Shown here: positions 15,142 to 31,587 of the stretch, piece by piece | Layout of the letters: each line of letters begins with the position of its first letter | Position numbering within the stretch: the stretch's first letter is position 1 | Assembly (NCBI GenBank): GCA_964385645.1 | Contig: CAYLPT010000191.1 | Coordinates: 1 to 34,587, forward strand | DNA: 34,587 nt | Reading direction: 5' to 3' | Origin: CAYLPT01 sp964385645 | Lineage (GTDB): Bacteria > Armatimonadota > Hebobacteria > Hebobacterales > Hebobacteraceae | The notes under the pieces: generated by a model | Seen by the model: the letters and a program-made list of their open reading frames with translations, nothing else | Databases searched by the model: none | Told to the model about the DNA's origin: nothing | Program-made: the position numbers and the translations under genes

Positions 15142-16020
15142 CTAGCCGCCGGCCCCAACCTCTCGCGTCGCGCCGCCGGCCGGCTCCGCGGCCGCCCCCA
15201 GGGTCGCCGGCAGGTAGCGCCTCACCATCGCCTGGTAGACCCCGGCCCCCAGGGCCGCGCCCACCAGCGGTGAGAGGATGTAGACGGTGAAGAACCCGCC
15301 CCGCGGCCCCGGGATGGCGATGCGGCCCCAGCCCAGCGCATAGGACACAAGCCGGGGCCCGAAGTCGCGCGCCGGGTTGAGCCCGGCCTGGGTGAGGGGC
15401 GCGATGATGGAGATGATGATCGAGACCGCCAGCCCGATGAACAGGGGGACCATCCGCCGGGGCGCGACAGGGTTGCGGGGCTCGGTGAGCGCGAACACAA
15501 ACCCGGCCAGCAGCGCCGTGCCCACCGCCTCCCCAAGCATCGCCGTCAGGTGGCTCACCTGCCGGTGGGCCTCCGGGCCGGTGCCGATGATCGCCGGATT
15601 GGGGAAGTACTCCCCGAACACCATCGCCGACAGCTCGCTGCCGGGCGCGCCCCGGACGAGCCCCTGTGCCGCCTCGAAGTGCGCGATCAGGCCGTGGAAG
15701 AGGGCGTAGAGGATGAGCGACCCGCAGGCCGCGCCAGCCACCTGGGAGAACACATAGGGGGCCACCTTCGCCCCCGGGAAGCCCCGCCACAGCGCCATCG
15801 CCACCGTGATCGCGGGGTTGATGTGCGCGCCGCTCACGGCCCCCACGGTGTAGATCGCCAGCGCGATCGCCACCCCCCAGACCACCGCCACCTGCCACAG
15901 GCCCTGCTGCGCCCCCGCCAGCACGGCCGCATTCACCGCGCCGACCCCGAAGAACACCAGGATCAGCGTGCCCAGGAACTCCCCCAGGCACTCCCCCAGC
16001 AGCCGGTTGGGTCGCTTCAT
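15142..16020 (-). CDS. MIP-family channel, aquaglyceroporin type
   Basis: 292 residues from ATG 16020. Six transmembrane helices and two NPA half-helices are visible: SGAHINPAITVA (NPA 68-70) and AGLNPARDFGPRL (NPA 215-217). The Asp directly after NPAR (Asp219) marks the glycerol-facilitator subfamily. It should conduct glycerol or other small neutral solutes. Metalloid hydroxides such as As(OH)3 also pass through such channels, and an MIP gene in a thiol/metal-type operon makes that worth considering. There is no glycerol kinase or glycerol-3-phosphate dehydrogenase nearby, which argues against ordinary glycerol catabolism. It is the third gene of the minus-strand operon. GGAGGG abuts the ATG, and a further GGGGAG lies upstream. 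Confidence 0.92.
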   Translation of the reverse strand: MKRPNRLLGECLGEFLGTLILVFFGVGAVNAAVLAGAQQGLWQVAVVWGVAIALAIYTVGAVSGAHINPAITVAMALWRGFPGAKVAPYVFSQVAGAACGSLILYALFHGLIAHFEAAQGLVRGAPGSELSAMVFGEYFPNPAIIGTGPEAHRQVSHLTAMLGEAVGTALLAGFVFALTEPRNPVAPRRMVPLFIGLAVSIIISIIAPLTQAGLNPARDFGPRLVSYALGWGRIAIPGPRGGFFTVYILSPLVGAALGAGVYQAMVRRYLPATLGAAAEPAGGATREVGAGG

Positions 16021-16039
16021 CCCTCCAGCTCTCCCCTGC

Positions 16040-16438
16040 TCAGGGCTGTGACAGCAGCTCCCGCGCGTGCTCGGCGATGCGGGCCGCCACCGCCTGTACG
16101 GCCGGATCATCGGTGTCTATGTGTTCCTCCGGCAGCGCCTCGATGCTCACGCCCAGCTCCCGCACCAGCTCCGGGATGCGGAGCGTCCGCGCCGCCCGCT
16201 CGCCCTTCTTCTGGATCAGCTTGGCCGCGCAGTCCAGCTCACAGGCCTCCACCGACAGCACGGGATAGAGGGCGATGAAGTCCACGTCCTCCTGCACGTT
16301 CGCGTTCAGCGCCGGCCCACATCCCAGCACCGTCTGGTCGGGCATCATGTCCTCGTGCACCACGTAGAGGGCCTGGCGGGCCAACACCGCCTCCTTGCGC
16401 AGGCCCAGGCAGGGTTGCAGGCATACCTTCTCAGCCAT
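16040..16438 (-). CDS. DGC-type putative zinc-binding protein
   Basis: 132 residues, starting at ATG 16438 with GAGGAG six bases upstream and nine bases after the stop of the preceding gene. Cysteines are conspicuous: CLQPC at residues 6-10, Cys40 in LGCGPALN, and the pair in 'VEACELDC' (66, 70). The last occupies the position of the DGC motif (strand, then two Cys three residues apart) in putative zinc-binding proteins of the PF08859/COG4273 type. The C-terminal half is helical with IDTDDP. It is a paralogue-like neighbour of the protein at 16448-16876. The role is not established; metal or thiol chemistry is likely from the Cys content and the divergent MerR-thioredoxin regulator. Confidence 0.7.
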   Translation of the reverse strand: MAEKVCLQPCLGLRKEAVLARQALYVVHEDMMPDQTVLGCGPALNANVQEDVDFIALYPVLSVEACELDCAAKLIQKKGERAARTLRIPELVRELGVSIEALPEEHIDTDDPAVQAVAARIAEHARELLSQP

Positions 16439-16447
16439 GGCGTCTCC

Positions 16448-16876
16448 TCACAACGCGCTCAGCATCTCGTCCGCGATGATGCGGTCAATCTCCTCCACCG
16501 CCCGCTCGGCGAGCGCGTCCACCAGCCTCCTCCCCTTCTCGGTCAGGCCTCGGCGCTTCTCGCCCGCGATCGGCAACCGCCTCTGCGCGGCCACGTCGGC
16601 CACGTACAGCCGGGCGGCCGGCGCCTTGCCCAGCTCGTCACACATGAAGCTGGCACACCGCGGCCGGCAGCCGTCAATCACCAGCACAGGGTATCGCTCG
16701 AAAGCGGCCAGGTGCTCCGGCTCCTTCACCGCCAGCCGGCCGCTGCTCAACAGCACCACCTGGTCGGGCCGCATGGCCCTGATCTTGTAGCCCGCCAGTC
16801 GCACCACAGTGGATACCAGTCGGCCGATGCCGTTGCACGGCAGCACCGCCACCTTGAACTCCTGCTCCTGCGCCAT
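16448..16876 (-). CDS. DGC-domain putative zinc-binding protein
   Basis: 142 residues from ATG 16876, which has GGAGGG seven bases upstream; longer readings lack coding character. It shows the DGC domain pattern clearly: VAVLPCNGIGR (Cys14), a strand 'YPVLVIDGCRPRC' with Asp68-Gly69-Cys70 and Cys74, plus Cys79. The family (PF08859-like) is predicted to bind zinc through these cysteines and occurs near redox and metal-resistance genes. The last third is helical (GEKRRGLTEKGRRLVDALA). It is first gene of the operon continuing with a second DGC protein, an aquaglyceroporin, a degenerate DGC-like protein and a cupin, and it is divergent from the MerR-thioredoxin gene. Confidence 0.8.
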   Translation of the reverse strand: MAQEQEFKVAVLPCNGIGRLVSTVVRLAGYKIRAMRPDQVVLLSSGRLAVKEPEHLAAFERYPVLVIDGCRPRCASFMCDELGKAPAARLYVADVAAQRRLPIAGEKRRGLTEKGRRLVDALAERAVEEIDRIIADEMLSAL

Positions 16877-16982
16877 CACTGCCCTCCTGCGGAGGTCCTG
16901 CCCCGCTCTCCACCCAGCTCGGAGCATAGGCGCGCCGGGCCACGGGGCCGTGTGCAACCCGCGAAATCTCTGTGAAGCCCCT

Positions 16983-17000
16983 TGACAGGAATTCCTGCCA
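16983..17000. promoter_or_regulatory. Palindrome and TTGACA box in the divergent DGC/MerR intergenic region
   Basis: A perfect 12-base palindrome, CAGGAATTCCTG (16986-16997), is extended to 18 bases with one mismatched pair. It overlaps the end of a perfect TTGACA (16982-16987) that points toward the MerR-thioredoxin gene. MerR-family activators bind such palindromes between the -35 and -10 boxes. No good -10 box is evident at 17-20 bases, which itself fits a regulator-dependent promoter. I could not identify the minus-strand promoter of the DGC operon, but the same site could serve both directions. Confidence 0.5.
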
Positions 17001-17043
17001 TGTGCGACGCTGGGGGTGCGCGAGGGCAATAGGAGCAACCGCG

Positions 17044-17715
17044 ATGCCGCCGACCACGGACGAGGCGGTCTACCCGATCAGCCTGGCGGCCCAGCGAGTC
17101 GGGCTGAGCGCGCGGACGCTGCGCATCTACGAGCAGGAAGGGCTGCTGCGCCCCGCGCGCAAGCCCGGCTCGCAGCAGCGCCTGTACAGCGAACAGGACC
17201 TCACCTGGGTGCGCTGCATCTCCGAGCTCATCCACGGCCACAGCCTCACCACCGCGGGCATCCGGCGGCTGCTCGACCTCATCCCCTGCTGGGAGATCAA
17301 GCACTGCCCGCCAGACGTCGCCGCCCGCTGCGCGCCCCACCTGAGGATCCCCCACATGGCGACCCGCGCCCCCGCCGGGCCCGCGCCCGCCCCCGCCGCG
17401 GAGCCGGCCCCAGAGCCGGCCGCCGGGCAGGCCGTCGAGGTCCGCATCTTCTACGGCATCCGCGAGTTTGGGGTGGTGTTCCCCTGCCTCAAGTGCATCC
17501 AGGCCGAGCGCATCGCCCGCCGGCTGGCGGACCGGTATCCGGGGCGAGTGCGCGTGCGCAAGCACGACATCCTCTCCCCGGAGGCCGAGCGCCACGGCGT
17601 CATGATGACCCCCACCGTCATCGTGGACGGCCAGGTCGTCGCCGCCGGAAAGGGCCTCTCCGCCCACCGGCTCGAGCAGATCATCGAGCGCCATCTCCAG
17701 CAGCAGGAAGACTAG
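17044..17715 (+). CDS. MerR-family regulator fused to a thioredoxin-like domain
   Basis: 223 residues from ATG 17044 (AGGAG eight bases upstream). Residues 10-78 are a MerR winged helix-turn-helix ('ISLAAQRVGLSARTLRIYEQEG', RLYSEQDL). A Cys triad follows: Cys82, Cys88 and Cys96 (PCWEIKHC...C). A proline/alanine linker (108-130) joins a thioredoxin-fold domain (131-215) with the active-site-like pair CLKC (Cys148, Cys151) and the cis-proline loop TPTVIVDG (Pro190). It is likely a transcription factor that senses thiol state or a thiophilic metal through one or both Cys sets. Its targets are probably its own gene and the divergent DGC/aquaglyceroporin/cupin operon. It converges with the SLH gene, 21 bases away. 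Confidence 0.85.
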   Translation: MPPTTDEAVYPISLAAQRVGLSARTLRIYEQEGLLRPARKPGSQQRLYSEQDLTWVRCISELIHGHSLTTAGIRRLLDLIPCWEIKHCPPDVAARCAPHLRIPHMATRAPAGPAPAPAAEPAPEPAAGQAVEVRIFYGIREFGVVFPCLKCIQAERIARRLADRYPGRVRVRKHDILSPEAERHGVMMTPTVIVDGQVVAAGKGLSAHRLEQIIERHLQQQED

Positions 17716-17736
17716 CCGTCTTCGGCGGCAGAGGGG

Positions 17737-20022
17737 CTAGTGCGGCAGCCCGAAGGCCCGCGCCACGAACACCGCCATCTGGTCGCGGGACACCAGCTCC
17801 TCGGGGTGATAGAGGCCGTCCGGGTAGCCGGCCACGATGCCCTCCCCCGCCAGGCACTCGATCCAGCGGCGGGCCCAGAAGTCGCCCGGCACATCCGGGA
17901 ACCGCGGCTCCGGAGGGGGCTCGGGCACGCCTTCGTCCCCTCCCGCCATCGCCCGGGCCACGAACACCGCCATCTGCCCGCGGTCCACCATCCCCTCCGG
18001 GTGGTAGCCGTCGCCATAGCCCTGCACGATCCCCTGCGCGTGCACGTGCTCCACATATCGGAAGGCCCAGTGGTCGGCCGGCACGTCGGGGAAGCTCGGT
18101 TCCCCGCTGGGCGCGGGCACTCCCTCGTCCCCGCCGCCCATCGCCCGCGCCAGGAACACCGCCATCTGCCCGCGGTCCACCAGCCCCTCCGGGTGATAGA
18201 GGTCCCCCCCATAGCCCTGCACCACCCCGGCCGCCTTCACCGCCTCGATCGCCCCCAGGGCCCAGTGGTCGGCCGGCACGTCCAGGAACGAGGTAACGCT
18301 CACCCTCGCCCGCACCTCCGGCCCGATCGGCCCCGCGCCCCCCGCCTGCTCCATCCGCCAGGCCGTCTCGTAGAAGCCGCGCTCCTCCGGCGCCGCCAGC
18401 CCGAAGGTGAAGCTCCAGCTCCCCCCCGGCGCCACCGACTCCCCTGGCGGCAGCTCGACCAGCTCGGGCGCCACCAGCGCCGGCCCCTCGATCTCTGCCG
18501 GACGCAGGCAGTACCCCGCCCGCCGGGTCCACGTGGACTGGCCTGAGTTCCGGTAGGTGATCGAGACCTCGAGCAACTGCCCATGCACCGCCGCCGTGGG
18601 CAGACGCGCCTCCACCAGCTCCGCCCCCGCCGGCGGGTCGCCCAGCCAGAAGTCCACCGCCGGAGCGTCGCAGCCCGGCCGCACTTCCACCCGCTCCCAC
18701 ACCCCCCGGCGGCCCTCGGCCTCCGCCACCACGCGATAGAACCCTGCGGGCAGGTCGGGCAGCCGATAGGACCCCGCCGGGTGTCCCGCGGGTGCGCTGG
18801 CCGGCTCGCCGCCCGCCTGGGGCTCCGCCCTCACCAGCGCGCCGGGCGCGGGCCGGCCCGCCAGCAGCACCCGGCCCACGACCCCGCCCCAGCCCTCCGC
18901 CGCCCGCGCGCCATCCAACAGCCGCGCGGCGGCCAAGCGGCCCCATCCGGAGGCCGGGCTCCACCGCCCCAGGGCCGCGCCCGGCGTCGGCTCGGCAGAC
19001 TGCTGGAGCGCCCGCCACAGGCTGCGGGCGTCGGCGGCGCCTTCGGTCTGCCCCAGGCGAAGCGCGGCCGCCGCCGCGACATGCGCGGCCGCCTGCGCGC
19101 TGCCCGACACCCAGCCGTAGGCCGGCCCCAGGCCGTCGGGCCGGAGCGTGCACGGGTACGTCGGAAGCGTCGAGTAGACGCCGACCTCGTCCCCGCCCCC
19201 CGGCGCGACCAGGGCCACGTGGTCACCCCAGCTCGAGTAGCCGGCCAGCGCCCCGTCGGGCCTGACCGCGCCGACGGCGAGCACGCGGGGGCAGGCGCCC
19301 GGGTACTGCGGCGGCCCCCCGGCCGCGTCACCCGCAGGCGCCACCAGCAGACAGCCGCGCTCCCAGGCGTAGTCCACCGCTTCCTGGAGCGCCGCCGTCC
19401 AGGTCGGCCCCGCGAAGCCGATCAGGATCACCGAGGCCCCCGCGTCTGCCGCGTACACGATAGCGCGGGCGAGGTCGGCCTGCGCGGCCACCCCTGTCGC
19501 CCCGGCGACCTTGATGGGCAGCACCACCGCCGGGTACCCCAGCCCCGCGATGCCGCTGCCGGCGGTGACCCCGTTGTTGGCGGCCGCGGCCGCGATCCCC
19601 ACCAGGTGGGTGCCGTGGCCATGCTCGTCGTCGGCGCCGTCCCCCGGCGGGTCGCCGCCGCCCAGGAAGCTTCGGGCCGCCGCAAGCACGAGCTGCCCGC
19701 CCTCGCGCACATCGGCGCCCGCGCCCCCGGTGTTCGCGAAATCCGGGTGGGCGGGGTCCACGCCCGTGCCAATCACCGCCAAGACCGGCGCCCCTGCCGG
19801 CCGCGTCGCCGCCTCCAGATAGCGGCCCGGGTGCCGCCGCCAGGCCTCGAGGGCCTCCACCATGTGCAGGGGCCACTGGACGGGGACCTCGCCCACCAGC
19901 TCGGAGTATCCGGGGTCGTTGGGCGCGGGGAGCGCGTCAGCCCCAATGGGCGCGGTTCCCAGCACGGCCGCGCTGAGCCCGATCAGCCACGCTAGCCAGT
20001 GACGGCTCGCCCATGAAGCCAT
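17737..20022 (-). CDS. Subtilisin-fold (S8) pseudoprotease with three SLH domains
   Basis: 761 residues. Residues 8-30 are a signal peptide. Residues 78-373 follow peptidase family S8: AVIGTGVDPAHPDF, the His motif HGHGTHLVG (His136), 'LLVAPAGDAAGG' and 'VSGSAQAAAHVA'. However, the catalytic Asp is Gly85, the catalytic Ser is Ala309 and the oxyanion Asn is Asp232, so proteolysis is not expected. Next come a carboxypeptidase-regulatory-like beta domain (382-445) and an NBR1-type Ig-like domain (about 470-575; ITYRNSGQSTWT). Three S-layer homology domains end the protein (579-628, 644-692, 708-757), so it should be attached to the cell wall or S-layer. The reading frame is intact, so this is a maintained non-catalytic protein and not a decayed gene. 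The start is weakly supported (GC-rich purine stretch). Confidence 0.85.
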   Translation of the reverse strand: MASWASRHWLAWLIGLSAAVLGTAPIGADALPAPNDPGYSELVGEVPVQWPLHMVEALEAWRRHPGRYLEAATRPAGAPVLAVIGTGVDPAHPDFANTGGAGADVREGGQLVLAAARSFLGGGDPPGDGADDEHGHGTHLVGIAAAAANNGVTAGSGIAGLGYPAVVLPIKVAGATGVAAQADLARAIVYAADAGASVILIGFAGPTWTAALQEAVDYAWERGCLLVAPAGDAAGGPPQYPGACPRVLAVGAVRPDGALAGYSSWGDHVALVAPGGGDEVGVYSTLPTYPCTLRPDGLGPAYGWVSGSAQAAAHVAAAAALRLGQTEGAADARSLWRALQQSAEPTPGAALGRWSPASGWGRLAAARLLDGARAAEGWGGVVGRVLLAGRPAPGALVRAEPQAGGEPASAPAGHPAGSYRLPDLPAGFYRVVAEAEGRRGVWERVEVRPGCDAPAVDFWLGDPPAGAELVEARLPTAAVHGQLLEVSITYRNSGQSTWTRRAGYCLRPAEIEGPALVAPELVELPPGESVAPGGSWSFTFGLAAPEERGFYETAWRMEQAGGAGPIGPEVRARVSVTSFLDVPADHWALGAIEAVKAAGVVQGYGGDLYHPEGLVDRGQMAVFLARAMGGGDEGVPAPSGEPSFPDVPADHWAFRYVEHVHAQGIVQGYGDGYHPEGMVDRGQMAVFVARAMAGGDEGVPEPPPEPRFPDVPGDFWARRWIECLAGEGIVAGYPDGLYHPEELVSRDQMAVFVARAFGLPH

Positions 20023-20198
20023 TGCTCGCCCCGCCCCCTCTTGGCCGCGGGGCGGCTGCGCTCCTCCCCCCAGGTGGCGTTTGGGGGCGCGCGGAGCCGG
20101 GTACATGGAGAGACAGGCCCCGGGGCCGCCCTGGGGAGCAGGGGCTGGCTGGGATATGGCGCGGGAGTGGACCTGCCAAAATCGCGCCCGCCGGGGTC

Positions 20199-20227
20199 TT
20201 GACAACATCGGAGTGGGGCTGTATCAT
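20199..20227 (+). promoter_or_regulatory. Sigma70-type promoter of rpoBC
   Basis: A perfect TTGACA (20199-20204), a 17-base spacer and TATCAT (20222-20227) lie in a conspicuously AT-richer patch. Transcription should start near 20234, which leaves a leader of about 195 bases before the rpoB ATG. Confidence 0.8.
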
Positions 20228-20428
20228 AATCTTTCGTGCCGACCAAGCTTGGGGGACATGTGCGCCCGCCGGCCCGCGCCAGGTGAAGAGCCACTTCGCC
20301 ATCCGTCTGATCCACGTCTTCTGACCACCGATACGCCGGTCTGCGACCCGGTCTCCTAGACCGTGCTCGGGCCGGCGCGGCGTCGCGCCTCGCGGGGTGA
20401 GGGTGCCAGCCAACGGGAGATGAACGCC
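20228..20428 (+). other. rpoB leader region with two small hairpins
   Basis: No gene lies between the divergent SLH gene (start 20022) and rpoB (start 20429), a gap of 406 bases. Apart from the promoter, the leader contains hairpins at 20349-20363 (CGGTCT/AGACCG) and 20374-20389 (GGCGCG/CGCGCC). No rplJL-type attenuator or ribosomal-protein binding site could be recognised. In 20023-20198 I see nothing that stands out; a convincing minus-strand promoter for the SLH gene was not found. Confidence 0.4.
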
Positions 20429-24259
<3,831 letters not shown>

Positions 24260-24279
24260 CCGGCGGGGACCCCCGCCGG
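24260..24279. terminator. Hairpin between rpoB and rpoC
   Basis: CCGGCGGG and CCCGCCGG form a perfect stem directly after the rpoB stop codon with a 4-base loop. No T-tract follows and rpoC has no separate promoter visible. It is therefore more likely an RNA-stability or partial-attenuation element than a full terminator. Confidence 0.4.
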
Positions 24280-24327
24280 TGACGAGCCCGGGGCGCCCCG
24301 GCGCGCCCGGGAAGGAGAAGACACTCG

Positions 24328-29346
<5,019 letters not shown>

Positions 29347-29359
29347 GCGGGCTGCTCTC

Positions 29360-29389
29360 GCGCCGGGGCGCCCTCCCGCGCCCCGGCGC
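29360..29389 (+). terminator. Hairpin after rpoC, probable terminator
   Basis: CGCCGGGGCG and CGCCCCGGCG (29361-29370 and 29379-29388, extended by one G-C pair) form an 11-bp stem with an 8-base loop, 14 bases after the rpoC stop and just before the greA promoter. There is no T-run, but position and stability suit termination. Confidence 0.55.
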
Positions 29390-29399
29390 CGCGCGTGTA

Positions 29400-29428
29400 T
29401 TGACTTCGCGGCCCCCTTGTGCTATTGT
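29400..29428 (+). promoter_or_regulatory. Sigma70-type promoter of greA-lysS
   Basis: TTGACT (29400-29405), a 17-base spacer and TATTGT (29423-29428), with TGC directly before the -10 hexamer (extended -10). The predicted start is near 29435, which gives a leader of about 165 bases to the preferred greA start. Confidence 0.7.
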
Positions 29429-29457
29429 GATAGAGCACGGAGAGACCACCACCGAGG

Positions 29458-29495
29458 GCACTGATCGCTTCTGGAAACCCGGAGGAGATCAGTGC
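29458..29495 (+). promoter_or_regulatory. Leader hairpin holding a Shine-Dalgarno and GTG, upstream of greA
   Basis: GCACTGATC (29458-29466) and GATCAGTGC (29487-29495) are perfect 9-bp inverted arms. The 20-base loop contains GGAGGA, and the right arm contains a GTG (29492) that is in frame with greA. Folding would hide this upstream start, so the element could control use of an N-terminally extended GreA or act on the leader RNA. Confidence 0.45.
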
Positions 29496-29599
29496 TTCTG
29501 TCTTCGTATGACGGCTCCGCAACACCGCGCACAACCCCGACGGCGGAGGCGCTCGGCGGAGAGCTCGCGGCGGCAGTAGGGGCTTGGGAGGGTAGTTAC

Positions 29600-30073
29600 A
29601 TGAGCAAGCAGGAGATCGTCCTCACTCCGGAGGGCCTCCGGAAGGTCACCGCCGAGCTTGAGGAGCTCAAGTCGGTCGCCCGCAAGCGCGTCGCCGACCG
29701 CATCCGCGAGGCCAAGCAGTTCGGCGAGATCGGCGAGAACTCCGAGTACGAGGACGCCAAGGCCGAGCAAGCCCTTATCGAGGGCCGCATCGAGACCCTC
29801 CAGTACATCCTCCAGAACGCCGCCATCGCCGAGGCCCCCGGCGCCGACGGCAAGGTCTCCGTCGGCACCACGGTGCGCCTGCGCGACGTCGCCACCGGCG
29901 AGGAGGTCGAGTACCACATCGTCGGCGCCCTCGAGGCCGACCCCGCCGAGCGCCGCATCTCCAACCAATCGCCCCTCGGCGAAGCCCTCATCGGCCACCA
30001 GGCCGGCGACACCGTCGAGGTCCAAACCCCCGGCGGCCTCAGCACCTACATCATCGTCTCCGTGGGCGAGTGA
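29600..30073 (+). CDS. greA: Transcription elongation factor GreA
   Basis: 157 residues from ATG 29600, preceded by GGGAGGG at seven bases. It rescues backtracked RNA polymerase by stimulating transcript cleavage. The N-terminal coiled coil has the acidic tip in FGEIGENSEYEDAKAEQ (Glu43 and Glu46 in the positions of E. coli Asp41 and Glu44). The C-terminal FKBP-like domain ends in 'SPLGEALIGHQAGDTVEV'. The length is typical. The frame stays open upstream to a GTG at 29492 with its own ribosome site, so a 36-residue extension is possible but lacks family similarity. It is followed after 9 bases by lysS, and it lies next to rpoC, its functional partner. Confidence 0.95.
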   Translation: MSKQEIVLTPEGLRKVTAELEELKSVARKRVADRIREAKQFGEIGENSEYEDAKAEQALIEGRIETLQYILQNAAIAEAPGADGKVSVGTTVRLRDVATGEEVEYHIVGALEADPAERRISNQSPLGEALIGHQAGDTVEVQTPGGLSTYIIVSVGE

Positions 30074-30082
30074 GGGGCGGAG

Positions 30083-31576
30083 GTGGGTTCCGGGCGAGGG
30101 CGGCCCCGCGGCGACGAAGCCGACCTGCTGCGCCAGCGCCGGGAGAAGCTCGCCCGGCTGCGACAGGCAGGCCGCGACCCCTTCGCCGTCACCCGCTTCG
30201 ACCGCACCCACGAGGCGGCCGACATCCAGGCCCGCTGCGACCACCTCGCCGGAAGCGAAGTTCGCGCCGCCGGCCGGCTCACCGCCTGGCGCCGCCACGG
30301 CAAGGCCACCTTCGCCGACCTCCGAGACGGCTCCGGCCGCATCCAGCTCCTCCTGCGCGCCGACCGCCTCGGCGAGCTGGGCTACGCCCAGCTCGCGGAC
30401 CTCGACCTGGGCGACCTCGTGGGCGTCTCCGGCCGGGTTATGCGCACCCGCGCCGGCGAGGCCACCATCGAGGTCTCGCAGTGGATGCTGCTGGCGAAGG
30501 CGCTCCGGCCGCCCCCCGAGAAGTGGCACGGCCTGCGGGATGTCGAGCTGCGCTATCGGCAGCGCTACCTCGACCTGATCGCCAACGAGGAGTGCCGGCG
30601 CATCTTCGCGGTCCGCAGCAGGGTGGTGCGCGCGCTGCGCGGCTTCCTCGATGAGCGCGGCTTCCTCGAGGTCGAGACCCCCATGATGCAGCCCGTCCCG
30701 GGGGGCGCCCTCGCCCGCCCCTTCATCACCCACCACAACGCCCTGGGCCTCGACCTGTACCTGCGCATCGCGCCTGAGCTCTACCTCAAGCGCCTGGTCG
30801 TGGGCGGCCTGGAGCGCGTGTACGAGATCGGACGCGTCTTCCGCAACGAGGGCCTGTCCACCCGCCACAACCCGGAGTACACCCTGCTCGAGGCCTACCA
30901 GGCCTACGCCGACTACCGGGACATGATGGAGCTCGTCGAGCAGATGGTCGCCTACGCCGCCGAGGAGGCCCTCGGCGCCCTGACCATCACCTGGGAGGGT
31001 CGCCAGATTGACCTCAGGCCGCCCTGGCGCCGCGTCACCCTGCTGGAGCTCATCGAGGAGCACGCCGGGGCCGCACCCCGCGAGCTGGAGACGCCCGAGC
31101 AGGCGCGGCGGCTATGCGAGCGCCTCGGGCTGCCCGCCGGCCCCGAGCTCGCCCTCAGCACCCTTCTCAACAACCTCTTCGAGGCCCTCGTCCAGCCCAG
31201 GCTCGTCGCGCCCACCTTCGTCACCGACTACCCCACCGCAGTCTCGCCCCTGGCCAAGGCGCGGCCCGACGAACCGCGGCTGGCGGAGCGCTTCGAGCCC
31301 TTCATCGCCGGGCTCGAGCTGGGCAACGCCTTCTCCGAGCTGAACGACCCCGAGGAACAGCGCCGACGCTTCGAGGCCCAGGCCAGCGCCCGCGCCGGCG
31401 GCGACGCCGAGGCCCACCCCATGGACGAGGACTATCTGCGCGCCCTGGAGTACGGCCTGCCCCCCACCGGCGGCCTCGGGCTGGGCGTGGACCGGCTGGT
31501 GATGCTTCTCACCGGTGCGGGCTCAATTCGGGAGGTCGTCCTGTTCCCCCAGATGAGGCCGCGCACGCAGGAGTGA
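30083..31576 (+). CDS. lysS: Lysyl-tRNA synthetase, class II
   Basis: 497 residues. It charges tRNA-Lys. An N-terminal OB-fold anticodon-binding domain ('VRAAGRLTAWRRHGKATFAD') is followed by the class II catalytic core. Motif 1 lies around RALRGFLDERGFLEVETP, motif 2 is YEIGRVFRNEGLSTRHNPEY, and motif 3 is GLGLGVDRLVMLLTG with FPQMRP after it. The GTG start at 30083 has GAGGGG five bases upstream and lies nine bases after greA. No ATG occurs near, so the exact start is somewhat uncertain. No T-box or lysine riboswitch was seen ahead of the greA-lysS unit. Confidence 0.97.
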   Translation: MGSGRGRPRGDEADLLRQRREKLARLRQAGRDPFAVTRFDRTHEAADIQARCDHLAGSEVRAAGRLTAWRRHGKATFADLRDGSGRIQLLLRADRLGELGYAQLADLDLGDLVGVSGRVMRTRAGEATIEVSQWMLLAKALRPPPEKWHGLRDVELRYRQRYLDLIANEECRRIFAVRSRVVRALRGFLDERGFLEVETPMMQPVPGGALARPFITHHNALGLDLYLRIAPELYLKRLVVGGLERVYEIGRVFRNEGLSTRHNPEYTLLEAYQAYADYRDMMELVEQMVAYAAEEALGALTITWEGRQIDLRPPWRRVTLLELIEEHAGAAPRELETPEQARRLCERLGLPAGPELALSTLLNNLFEALVQPRLVAPTFVTDYPTAVSPLAKARPDEPRLAERFEPFIAGLELGNAFSELNDPEEQRRRFEAQASARAGGDAEAHPMDEDYLRALEYGLPPTGGLGLGVDRLVMLLTGAGSIREVVLFPQMRPRTQE

Positions 31577-31587
31577 GGGGGCTGGAG

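Noticed and set aside
12349..15273. 974-codon plus-strand open frame opposite the AP, cupin and DGC genes
   Set aside because: It is antisense to several well-supported genes; the product is Arg/Pro/His-rich without domains. Long antisense frames are expected at this GC content.
17737..20022. Annotation as an active subtilase
   Set aside because: Catalytic Asp and Ser and the oxyanion Asn are all replaced; only His136 remains.
29435..29599. T-box or lysine riboswitch ahead of greA-lysS
   Set aside because: No T-box core sequence or lysine-riboswitch-like architecture was seen; only one 9-bp hairpin is evident.
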